NCBI RefSeq assembly: GCF_932294415.1
Contig: NC_065535.1
Location: 83,411,862 to 83,475,861 of the forward strand
DNA from: Quercus robur
Taxonomy: Eukaryota; Streptophyta; Magnoliopsida; Fagales; Fagaceae
Direction: 5' to 3'
DNA length: 64,000 nt
Positions 47,103 through 57,809 of this stretch are shown here, piece by piece. The notes beneath the pieces were generated by a model that saw only the letters and a list, made by a program, of their open reading frames with translations, had not been told where the DNA came from and did no database searches. The position numbers were made by a program, and so were the translations under genes. The stretch's first letter is position 1; each line of letters starts with the position of its first letter.

Positions 47103-48240
47103 TGTTAAAATAAAAGGGAGAAATATAAAATTTGTAGAGAGAGTGGAATCAAGGAGAATTACATGGTTAGACTTAACATCTTACATTTACAACGGAGAGT
47201 CGTTAGTGGCTACATTTTTACTACATTGAAATATTTACAGGGAACCCTAAGTAAAGTATATATAGGAACTGAAGTTGATTTACAAGAATCCCAAAATTAA
47301 GGACACTTAATGTTCCTTGATTTTAGATGATTAATGATATATCAACATGTACTAAATATGATATGCATATATGATACACTCCCCTTAAACTCAAGGTAGA
47401 AGCCCAATGATACCTTGAGAATCTAAGCTCGTAAAATTCCATTGATGATGAATATAAGTGACATAATTAGATGTAGAATAATTCAGGAATAATATGGACT
47501 GAATTGTGCAAAATGCTGACGATGGTAGCAAACAAGGACGCCGAATGAATTCTGAAAGATGGTTACAAGGGCCTAAGAATGGCTGCTCCAGTGACCAAAG
47601 AGTGACTTCTATGGCCTGGAGATGCCTGCAATTGTGGCCTAAGGAATTTTGATGGAGGATGACATTATGATGGAACACGTGAGTGAGTTGGCAAACTTGG
47701 CATAAATTGAACCCAAAAAGTAATGGCTCAATTTGTATAACTTGTGATATTCGAATGGGAAAAATGACTCCAAAATCAAAATTAATGTGGAAATCATAGT
47801 AGGAAGTGCCATGTCCGGAGAAAGACTGTGGCTGGAAGTGGCTGGACAATGATTACCAAAGGCGATCAACAATTAAGTTGAGTAATGGTTGGTGGCTGGT
47901 TGCTTGAAGTTTAGTGAACTTCACAAAAAGGTCATTCTGATACTATGTAAAAAATAATAATAATAAAAAATAAAATTCATAAAGAGAGTGGAAGTATGGA
48001 AAATTACGTGGTTGAGTCTGATAATCTACATCCAAAGTAGAAAGCATTTAGTGGCTACATTTTTCAGTTTTCACTATTATGAATTATTGTTATACATTGA
48101 ACACTAAGTGTGTTATGTAGAGTTACTAAAGTTGACTTAGGAGAATCCCTTGATTTGACTAAAATCAATGATAATTAATGTTTCTTGATTTTAGTCAACC
48201 AATGATATCAACTTATGCTAAGTATAATATGCATGTTACA
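47103..48240 (-). mobile_element. TRIM-like miniature LTR retrotransposon
   Basis: Two LTR-like direct repeats (47103-47378, 276 bp, and 47946-48240, 295 bp) share AAAGAGAGTGGAA..., GTGGCTACATTTTT, TTGATTTTAG and ATATGCAT. On the minus strand the right copy is the 5' LTR and is followed by TAGTATCAGAATGACC, one base off the usual initiator-Met primer site TGGTATCAGA. The left copy is preceded by a purine tract AAGGGGAGTG. The 567-base interior lacks gag or pol domains; its 152-codon frame (47849-47391) resembles nothing I know. The outer flanks GAAAT/CTAAT are only a weak TSD, so limits may be off by a few bases. Confidence 0.65.
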
Positions 48241-48534
48241 CTAATAAGAACTATATATTTAAAGCTTATCATGTGATGCAGTGGAATCTACTCTCAAATT
48301 TGATGCAAACACTATCTTATTTGATCTTTGTCAGAGTCTAACATGAAGAAAAAAAAAAAAAAAAAATCAAGAGACAATGTAGTTTCAATTATACTAATGA
48401 ATGTGAATGTCACCTAAATTCTATTAATAAGACACGTACCTATATACACATAAAAAAAAATTGTAGCCATAGTAGAATTCCCATCCTAAAGGAGGAGCTC
48501 AATCTAAAATTTTATCAACAATATAGAATGACGT

Positions 48535-48574
<40 letters not shown>

Positions 48575-49686
48575 TCTTCTTCTTTTTCCCCTCTTTTTAT
48601 TAATATAGAATTTCACCTTGTAAAAGAACACTATCATCTTTGTTTGGGGGTTTTGCTTACCTCTAGTACTTTTTTAATTGGAAATGTCTTTTTATTTTAA
48701 ATACACAATAGCAAACATTTTGTTTAGTTAATAGATGATATGACAGTTTCTCATTAAAATAAAAGAAGATTCCAATTAAAAAAGTAATGGAGGTAAGCCA
48801 AACATTTTGTTCGGAGATACATTACCTGTCAATCCAAACTAAAGTTAGCCAAGCCATCAGGCTCTAACTGTAGCTAGCTGAAGCCAAGTCTCAAGAGCCA
48901 TTAGATTTTGAACTGCCTGTACGGCCGTGAAAAACACTGAAATTAATGTAGTTTGTTGGAAATAGAATGTCTGCAACATGGGGTGGGTCTCAATCTTGTT
49001 TTGTTGGTCTTGCAGTCATCATTAATGCGAATTAAACTTACATGAACTAACTACCCTCATAAACCTTAAACCCTATATAATTATATCAGCACCTCATTTT
49101 GTAGGTGCTTACTTCTATGGTCTTGAGAGCTTCAATAGATTAAGAGAAACATGATATGCCAATAACATTTTGTAAAGAAATTAAAAACTATCCAATTGAT
49201 TGCTGTGAAAATTATCGAAGTGGAAATACACAATAAACAGCCTTCAGCATATATGGACACTATAGAGAATGAGAAAACATGGTTAGTATCACTTCGTTGT
49301 CAATTTAGCCAACTTTACAAAGGTACCGGTACGCCTGTTTAGTTTAGGTCCTTTTCCATGTTCTCTGCAATAAATTGTTGTGAGACAACTTCTGTTTGCT
49401 TAACCGGCAACATACTTTTGGAAATTAATTAGCTATGGTGCTTACTATGTATTTGTTTTTATTTTCCAACAGTCTTCAGGAAATCAATTATTTTATAGTT
49501 ACTATATCATAGTAATTTTAACACAATATGAACGAGCTGTGTATTTTTCAACCGCAGGGTTCCCCAAGTAAAGCTAAAGAAATTAAGAAAGGAAGTCAAA
49601 GGGCGTTCACGTATGTATTTGAGGATGAATTGAGGTTCTAAATTTTCTGATTTCTATAATTGATTAAGAATGTAGCTTTTCCCAAT
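48241..49686. other. gene-free region with AT microsatellite
   Basis: (AT)n at 48543-48572. A short stretch after CCGCAG (49559-49640) reads GSPSKAKEIKKGSQRAFTYV and onward to a stop, and might be a decayed exon, but nothing recognisable joins it. Confidence 0.4.
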
Positions 49687-49691
49687 ATTGC

Positions 49692-50855
49692 TGTAGACAC
49701 AAAATTTCAAGTTTGAAAATTAAACAATCGAAATAGTTTTACAAATGCATTTTTTTTATTGATGAATGTTTGAGTACAATTCTCTATATTTAAATCCTAA
49801 TACAATAAAATAATTCCCTGATTCGATCTCCTTGGAAAAATTTTCAATTCAAGAATTTTGTCGATGTAGTTTTGATTTGAACACAAGATGTACTCACTTT
49901 GATTGGAAAATGGATTGAAAGGTTTTTGGAACGAAATTGCAATGATTCTGACTATGAGCTTGTTAGAAATTATTTATTTTTTGCATTCTTTGTGTGTTCT
50001 TCGAATGTTTTTCATCTTTGAAGATTTGTAGTGAAAATTCCTCAGGGCTTTAGAGCTTAAATCCAATAAAGATTTGATTGATTAAAGTTCTTTAAGTTTT
50101 TGGAGGCTTTGAAAATCCAATAAAACTCTGAGACTTGGAAAGATGATTTGGATGAATTTTATTTGAATATTCTTTGTACTCGAAGATTTGTGTTGGAAGT
50201 TCTTCCGAGCTTTAGAGGCTTGAATACGTAGAGCTTCACTAATTTATAGTTTTTTTGGAGTTTATGGAGGCTTTTGAACTTAATTTCAGGGCACTTTGAG
50301 ATCTAGGAGAATGACTTGAATGATTTTACTTTGAATATCCTTCGTATTCAAATATTAAAATTCTTGGGAGACTTTAGAGCTTGATTCTGACAGAGTTTTG
50401 AGACTTTTGAATGTGCTTGAATGTGTCCCCCAATAAGGCTGAGAGGAGTTTCTATTTATAGGAGTCTTGAGGAGATTTGAAGACATGTGATTGACTCTCA
50501 TTGGTGACACGTGTTATGAAATAAAATGGTGGGACTTTATATCTTGTTCTCCAAAAGATACATGTCATTACTTGATTAGCCAAAGTGTTTTAATTTAAAA
50601 TAACATATGACAATATTTAATTTGACTACTTTATGTCATTTAAAATTAAAATATCAGCTCGTATCGACATGTGATTGGCTATTGGGTATTCTTTATAATT
50701 TTTATTTAGTGGCACTTGGAATATTTTTATTGGTCTCTAAATAATTACAATGAAACCCACTAAGTAACATGTGGTATCTTGTAATTGGCCACTCTGAATG
50801 TACTACATGAATTTGGTGGCAATTTGTAATTGGTCATAAATTTTCACTCTCTACA
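49692..50855 (-). mobile_element. solo LTR, 1164 bp, TSD ATTGC
   Basis: The ends are TGTAGACAC and CTCTCTACA, and a perfect 5-base duplication ATTGC lies at 49687-49691 and 50856-50860. A minus-strand CTATAAATAGAAACTCC (about 50441-50457) looks like its TATA region, giving minus orientation. It contains three diverged copies of a roughly 150-170 base unit (about 49990-50400) with GAAGATTTGT...TCTT/GGGCTTTAGAG...GGAGGCTTT. No internal region is present. Confidence 0.85.
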
Positions 50856-51599
50856 ATTGCAAATCCAATATGTTACCTGAGCTTTTTATTAACATATCCA
50901 AGAAAAAAGGGGCAAAGACGAAGAAATAGATAGCATTATGACCTCCTTATATTTCATTTTCAATATAATTCTCATATCTCAAGTTATATTTCATTTTCAT
51001 ATCTTTTATTGCGAATGTTAGATCAGCTCATTTATAGGCAAGTGGAATAGAGTTGAGAAAATGGCAATGTAATTGAAAAGTAACTACAGGACAGTACTTA
51101 ATTATCAAGATAGAGTTTAATATATCTTCCTGTTATGGTTGAGTCTAGAATTACATATCTTATCATCTTATGATAATTCGTAATTCATGTGTAGCTAATC
51201 TTTTATGGTGTCCAATGTACATAGTGCTGTTTTTCTGCCAAAAAAAAAAAAAAAAAAGCTTAAATTCTTCTGAAAAAAGATAGTGTACACCCAGTTGAAG
51301 ATGAAATGACCACACAAGAAGCATAAATTCTTCCAACATACGTGTTAAAAAAAACCAAAAGTTGATTGATAGAGCTCTTTACAATGCTTTCATATTCAAC
51401 CTTCACATTAATTATCTGCGTCTATCTAGTTGGTAGATCTTAATGTACATTATGAGCGGTCCACCAATGCAAGCTGTTCACTGGTTATAAGGTTTTCTGT
51501 TTCTTTATGTTGACAAATTAAATGAGAAGAAGTGGAAGTTGTGATTTTTAGTTAGTTCTGCTAGGATAGTATTGACAAACCATGACAAATTGTGAGTTT

Positions 51600-51850
51600 T
51601 GTTGAGTTGTATTGTATCTATTCAAGTCCAAGACAAAGACCTAAGATCAACTCATGTAAATGGAAGTTTTTGCAATCTTGACGCACTTCTCGATCATCCT
51701 CAAATATCGATTGAGATTTATGCCTTCGATTGACTCGCAAGTAATTCTTGATTGATCAAAAATCGAAAGCCTAATTCTTTAAGGCACATTAAGTAGCCTA
51801 TCACCTATCAAGTGGAATTTTGAGCTCTACATGAAAGTATATATATAAGG
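51600..51850. repeat. LTR fragment
   Basis: TCTCGATCATCC...TCGATTGAGAT...GATTGACTCGCAAG and a TATA-like TATATATAAGGG resemble the mid-part of the LTRs at 39640-39760 and 52530-52620. No ends are visible. Confidence 0.4.
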
Positions 51851-51869
51851 GTATGCTAAAGTCGAATAA

Positions 51870-51872
<3 letters not shown>

Positions 51873-51924
<52 letters not shown>
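51873..51924. repeat. (GA)26 microsatellite
   Basis: Fifty-two bases of uninterrupted GA. Confidence 0.95.
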
Positions 51925-51926
<2 letters not shown>

Positions 51927-52124
51927 TGGTTATTATTATTATTATTAAATTGAGTATTAGAAAAAACCCACCACAAATAAGACCAAATTTAACACCAAAC
52001 CAATACAATCTATACAAAGAGAATTTAGGGTTTGAGTTTTATTTAGGAAGATGTACAAAAAAGTAAATACAAAAAATTATATAATATATTTTTAAATATA
52101 TATTTTTTAGTTTAAATATATATT

Positions 52125-52315
52125 AAATATAGGCATGTTGGGTCGGGTTAGATGAATTTGTGAATCTTATAACTCAAACCCAACCTAGCCTAATGTAATA
52201 AATAAATAAAAGTCACAACCCAACCCAACCCAACCCACCAACCCCTAAAACCCGACTCAATTCGAAAGGTTGGGTTGGATCAGGTAGGTTTAGGGGTTGG
52301 TGACACACCCCTACA
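52125..52315. repeat. hAT-like MITE with CCCAACCC-rich ends (tentative)
   Basis: TAGGCATGTTGGGTCGGG on the left and, inward from the right, TAGGGGTGTGTCACC with AACCC/GGGTT arrays inside. The style matches the 10236-10957 element, but no target-site duplication was found. Confidence 0.4.
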
Positions 52316-52646
52316 CAAAACAGCTGAATTGATGCAACAACCACCAGATTGATGAACTTAACCACTAAATCGACACACTATAAGGGTAATGTTTTTATGT
52401 ATTGGCATACCCAAGATCAAAAGACACTTTTTATATAATTGAGTCCAAGTTTTAGTCTGTCATAATGTTACTTATAAATGGTATTATTGAAGACACAAGA
52501 CTGCTCAAGCAAAACTGAATTTGCAGGCCTCGATACCTGGCTCAATACATATCAATCTATCAAAAATAAATGAATCTCGATACTTGTCTCGACACCTCGA
52601 TCTATCTAGCCTCGGAAAAACTAAACTTTAAATTTTGTTTTTAGCT

Positions 52647-53526
52647 TGTTTGTTCGTTCAGACCTTTAAAACCAGATTGTTTAACCTAATTAATTAACCA
52701 AGTTGATTATTAGGTTTATTATTCAGATCTAAGTTAAATAAGCAAATATCATATCATGCATAAAAGTGGAAAAATAAATAACACCATGATATGATGACCC
52801 AGAAAAATTGATGAAATGAATCGTTTCAAGGTAAAAATTTGGGGAGGATTTAACCTAGCTATCCTCAAGGTAAAGTAAATCCACTATAAGAGAATTAAAG
52901 TTTTTACAATCAGATTTAACTTAAATCTATTACTACCTCATATAGTAACTTACTGACACGACCATGTGTAAGCTCCGAATCCACGGGCTCCTTCTCTTCT
53001 CGGATTTACACCAACACAAGCACCCTTGCTTGTGACTTTGAGATCCCACTCAAAGGTTTCAGATCATCATTAGTAATGATCTTGATGCAGTAACTATATT
53101 CTACCAATGCTTGATTTTAGATCTTGCTCCGGTAGATTTTGTGTAGTTAGAAGGTATAAAGCCTCTCAGATCTCACAAAGAGTAACAGACAAGTCTTCCA
53201 AAAGTCTAAAAAACATAGCTAGGCTTTCCCTTTTATATGTGGAGAAGTTGGAATGAAACCTTAAACGTTTTCACGGGCTTGAGCCTGATTTAAAAATTTA
53301 CAAAATTTCTGTGCCTGCAATTTTCGATCGGTCGAGCCTAATTTCTTGATCCGTCGAGTAAGGCAAAAACTCACTTCCTTTTTCTGTAGTCAGCTGGACT
53401 TGAACCTTGAAACCAACACTTTTAAGCATTGCCTAACATCTAGACTAGACATATTTTGTTCTCGGTTTGCCAACACAATGAAAATATGATTCTAAACATT
53501 TAAACCTAAATGTTTAGAACCTAACA
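52647..53526 (-). repeat. 3' LTR of the Copia element (880 bp)
   Basis: Direct repeat of 61204-62081. Starts TGTTTGTTCG and ends AGAACCTAACA on the plus strand. Confidence 0.9.
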
Positions 53527-53541
53527 ATCTCTCCTTTTGGC
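53527..53541 (-). promoter_or_regulatory. polypurine tract
   Basis: On the minus strand GCCAAAAGGAGAGAT abuts the 3' LTR, where plus-strand DNA priming is expected. Confidence 0.75.
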
Positions 53542-54022
53542 AATCTGTGAAAAAACATACATACAAATTGTAATGCTTAAATTAAGTACGCCCAAATACA
53601 AGATATTTCCCTAATACAATTATTACATAACTACTAACTATTAGTTGCTAGTATAGACAGCAACTATTGAAAGAATTAACCTATAAATTCTCGAAACACT
53701 GAAAATAAACCATAAACGCATGCGTGGAAAATACAAGTACCATAATCTAAGTAAAAATCTGAACTTTAATTCACAAAACATATAAAGAGACAGTAAACAC
53801 ATCAATAATGAATAACCTCACCATCAATAACTATCATAATCAATAAGTACATCAAAGTTTGTGAATCAAGTACATAAACACTAAGCAGATATAAACATCA
53901 AAACCAAAGAAACTAAAGAAAATACACCAAACTCCCCCTAAATACAAAAACTCTACTCCTCCTAAGTACAAAAAGTCCTAAAACCTACTCGCCCTTTTTG
54001 TTACAATTTGCCAAAGGCAAAA

Positions 54023-55876
54023 TCAGTCATCAGAGGGTGGAGGAGGTGAAAAAACACTCTTATGCTCTGCAAAATCTGCTCTCAAGGATGCAAACTCCGT
54101 CAACAACTCATCCAGAAGCTGTCCATAAGCTGCTTGAGTAGTCATGAAAGACTCCATCATGGCACGGAGTGAGAGAGGAGGGGCAACAGTAGGGTCTACA
54201 TCGTTAGCACCACCAGAAGGATCCACAGCTGCAGTCGGATCCACAAAAGTCTCCTCAGTAGTAGGCATAGTACCAAAGGCAGGAGCTGTAGTAGAAGCTT
54301 CTCCTCGTGATCTCTTTGACATCCCAGTGCTTGGCTTAGCCCTCTTCATCTATGCCTATCGCTATCTAAGAAATGTGGCTCCTATGGGGACGATGATGTG
54401 AACTAACTCTAAGGGTGGAAACTCAGACAATCCTAAAAACCTCAAAATCCTATAAATATACATGGGAAAGAACAATTTCTGACCTTTACTCTTACTTAGT
54501 GTATGGGTATGTGGGTTTACGAACTAAAGGCACTTCTAAAGCTTCAGAAAAAGTTTGTTTATTTATTGTAAACTCTTGACCTCAAATTCAGGAAGTCAAG
54601 TAATGACCACCTATAGCCTTAAAATAGACAAATAGGTTAAAGTAAAACTCTTTAATCAAAGCTGTAGGAGGAGGATCAGACACCTCACACAAAGACACAG
54701 TTCCTAGATGTTAGGGGCATATTTTATATAATTGGCTAATTCTTTGATAAAATGCACTTTACTTGTAATTGGGTAGATTTAGGATGAGTTTAACACTTCA
54801 AGAAACATGTTGTTCAAGTCAAGTGTTAAAGCCATGAAGATTTGACCAAGAAACAAGGGAAAAAGAGCTGCTCATTAAAACACGATAGAAGTCTCGACAG
54901 AATCATTTCTATCGAGATTTAATGTTGAAGCTTGACAGAAGCTCAACATAAGCTGTTTCTCTCAAGACTTACGAAATTAGACTTTTCAGATCTGATTACA
55001 TGCATATGCTTATGTATTTGTGTAGGGTTTCTTTTCTCACAACCCTAGACATTATATGAGGATTATTTTAAAGGCCGTCGTGCATGCATTGGGTGACTGA
55101 AGGCAGAAATTTCTCTAGTTCATCATTCTTTTTGAAGAAGCTATTGCGTCTTTACGCCAATGGTTTTGTGACCAAGGAGCTTCCTGATCTTCATTGTTGA
55201 TAAACTGAAAAACTTTGCAACCAACATCTTCTTCAAGTTGGTGGAGTTAGTCATGTACTGGGATCCGTGCATCATTGGTTAGTCATGTACCAGGATTCGT
55301 GAATTGAATGGAGAGATTGCTGCTACAATACAAGTATAATTGGGTATTGGGGTAAGGGTTCAATTGTAGGTTGGTATTTCGGGATAGGCCAAAGGGTTTG
55401 GTAAGATTTCTTATACTTGTAACCACTTGTGATTGATAATAGTGGATTCTTGGGAGTGGTGACCTTAAATTCACCCGGTAGGGTTTTGCCTCAGAGGTTT
55501 TCCCCATTCGTAAACAAATCACCATGTCAAATTTATTTTCCACTGCATTTAATTTAGTTAGTGATTTGTTTGTGCTACCACGCCATTGCATGTAATTTGA
55601 ATAATTAATTAACTTGAGAAATTAATTAATCTGCAAGGGGTCAATTCATTTTAACCTAACACTAGATACAAAGTTCCTACGGATGGAGGGATCTAACTCA
55701 CTCAAGACAATCTCCCTGTCACCCTAAATAGAGCTATATTTAGTCAAGGTCTTATACGTCTCTTCATGCTTATCAGTGAGAAACCGAACTCTATCACCAA
55801 AAGCTGAACCAGAAGAGGATGAAACAGGGTTCCTATTAGCTCTAGTCTTAAATTTTCTATCAACCTTAGGAGCCAT
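54023..55876 (-). pseudogene. accessory ORF downstream of Copia pol, interrupted by a solo LTR
   Basis: It starts with MAPKVDRKFKTRAN at 55876. It continues past an in-frame stop (in the position after KYSSI) to DPSIRRNFVS, is split by the solo LTR, and resumes in a shifted frame with SLCEVSDPPPTALIKEFYFN, GQEFTINKQTFSEAL and PLVRKPTYPYTK. After a degraded or deleted middle it ends with SLRAMMESFMTTQAAYGQLL and a Pro-rich tail at 54023. It is about 300 codons without the insertion. I recall similar frames labelled putative plant transposon protein in tree genomes. Its role is unknown: it sits where some Copia lineages carry an envelope-like or extra ORF, but no membrane segment is evident here. 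Confidence 0.6.
54709..55661 (+). mobile_element. solo LTR, 953 bp, TSD CTAGA, inside the Copia accessory ORF
   Basis: Perfect inverted ends TGTTAGG and CCTAACA. A perfect target-site duplication CTAGA lies at 54704-54708 and 55662-55666. It has a TATA-like ATTATATGAGG and a downstream AGGTTTTCCCC...GTAAACAAATCACC. It is the same family as 38439-39445 (inverted there). It inserted after the surrounding Copia element. Confidence 0.9.
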
Positions 55877-55921
55877 GACTAAGGATAGAAACAAAACAAC
55901 AAAACCAAGGGTAGATTGCAT

Positions 55922-57809
55922 TAAGAAGGGTTAAAGACAAGATAACATGCAATTTTTGAAAAACTATATGATGCATGACATTAGGATTCATATGATGCAT
56001 GCTCTAATGCTCTAAAAACAGTCAAATTTCATCACAGTGTTGAAAATTTTCCAGGAAAATTAAGAATTTCAAAAAATCCCTAATTTTGAAAAACCTAATT
56101 TTCAAAAGCCCTTATATTGATCAATTGAACAACATAACAAGCATAATTCATGTTATAATCACTCAATCTATCAATAACACAAGTCAATTTTGTTCAATTT
56201 TACCCAATTTAACAAAATCCCCAAATCTCTCAAGAACTTAAGAACCCTAATTTTGAAAATTTTTATAAATCATGAAAGAAATTAAAGTATGGGAATCATG
56301 TTTAAATGATGCATGAAAAAAACCCATGATTCAGATCAAAATGCCCAAAAACATCAAAAACCCCAAATTTCTAAAAGTGCGAAAATCCCAAAGAAAAATG
56401 CATGAAATCATGTAATTTGATGAAAAAGAAAGGGAAAAAGTGTCTTACCCTAAGAGTTTGAAGAAAACCTTTGAATCTTTGACCAAGAAAAATGACAAAA
56501 AATTTTTTGATGAGAAGGGATCAAGAGAGGAATCGGAGAGAAAGACAAAGGAATAGTTTTAAAAATAACTGATCTGATTCCTATATTTTTGAGAAATACG
56601 AAATCCGATAGGTCGAGAGGAATCGAGGAAGGAATCGAAATTCACTTAAAAATAGGCTCGACTGATTGAAGGGGATCAGGATGGAATCGAGCAAGCCCGA
56701 GAGTTTAAGCTGAAAAACTGAATTTTCCTCTTCCCATTTCAATCGGTCAAAAAATAGACTCGATAGGTCGAATCCTGAAGAAATAGAAATTTTAAAAATT
56801 CTGGAAAACTTTTTCTGCAAAAACATTTGAAAAACTGTTTTTATGATATGAGATGTATGTTCATGATTTCAAATGTTTTACAAAACCAAAATTTTCTAAG
56901 AAAAATTCGAACTTTAACAAATTTCTTCGATCTTTTCTTTCCTCACTTCCCAAAATGCATTAAACACATCAAGAAGTTAAATTTTGGAAGGCCACAAAAC
57001 TTGACACATAATCACATGTACAAAGTTTAACAAAGATTTACTTGTGGTGTGTGCAACTAGTAAGTGTATGAGATACTCACAAGGTGAAGTGTAAACAGAA
57101 AATAAGCACACTTTCTACATTATTCATCATATAAGTTTGAAAGTAACCATCGCCTAAAGAGTTACATCATATAAGTCCCACATCTCCTAGAAAACACGCT
57201 CGCAACCATGCAATTTTTTTTTTTTTTTTTTGCTTTTTCTTTTTCTTTTGAATTACATTTTTCTTTGTTTTTTTTTAATCTATTGTATAGTAAAACCTTA
57301 ATTATTTTGCTGTGCAAGTGATACACCTTATCGAGCACGGCTTTTATAATTTGCACACAAGTGTTCATGATTGGTGAGTAATAGTGGTGAGATGGTTATT
57401 TATGCATTTCTCTTAGGATTTTTTAGTCCTTACAATCAAAAGAATGTTACTCTAAAATCAAGAGCATGTGATTAAAAATCATAAACAACTCACACAATAT
57501 AAGCACTACATAGCACAAACTAGCAAAGTACAGAAAAATAAAGCTCATCAAACCTAAACAAGGTATACAGTCATGAAATGTAAATTTCATAAGCCAACCT
57601 CAATTACACATCTTGAAGATGTATAATACAAAAACCTTCCTTTTTCTCTATTTTTTATTTTTTTACTTATAAAAAAAAATTGAAAAACATCAAAAACAAA
57701 CCTAGAATGCAATGTATGAATATTATGCAAATGCAAATCCTAAAGAAAAACAATTTTGGTCACAGGAGATTGAAAGAATTAATACAAGGACCATGAAACT
57801 CATAGGTGA
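55922..57809. other. Copia spacer between pol and the accessory ORF
   Basis: No coding frame. It is AT-rich, with AATCG(A/G)TAGGTCGA-type words (56600-56780). The region probably corresponds to the untranslated leader of the accessory ORF. Confidence 0.5.

Noticed and set aside
47391-47849. 152-codon minus-strand ORF as a gene
   Set aside because: It lies entirely inside the TRIM-like element between its two LTRs and shows no known domain.
49559-49640. possible single exon after CCGCAG
   Set aside because: No partner exons, no recognisable protein, and it lies beside a solo LTR.
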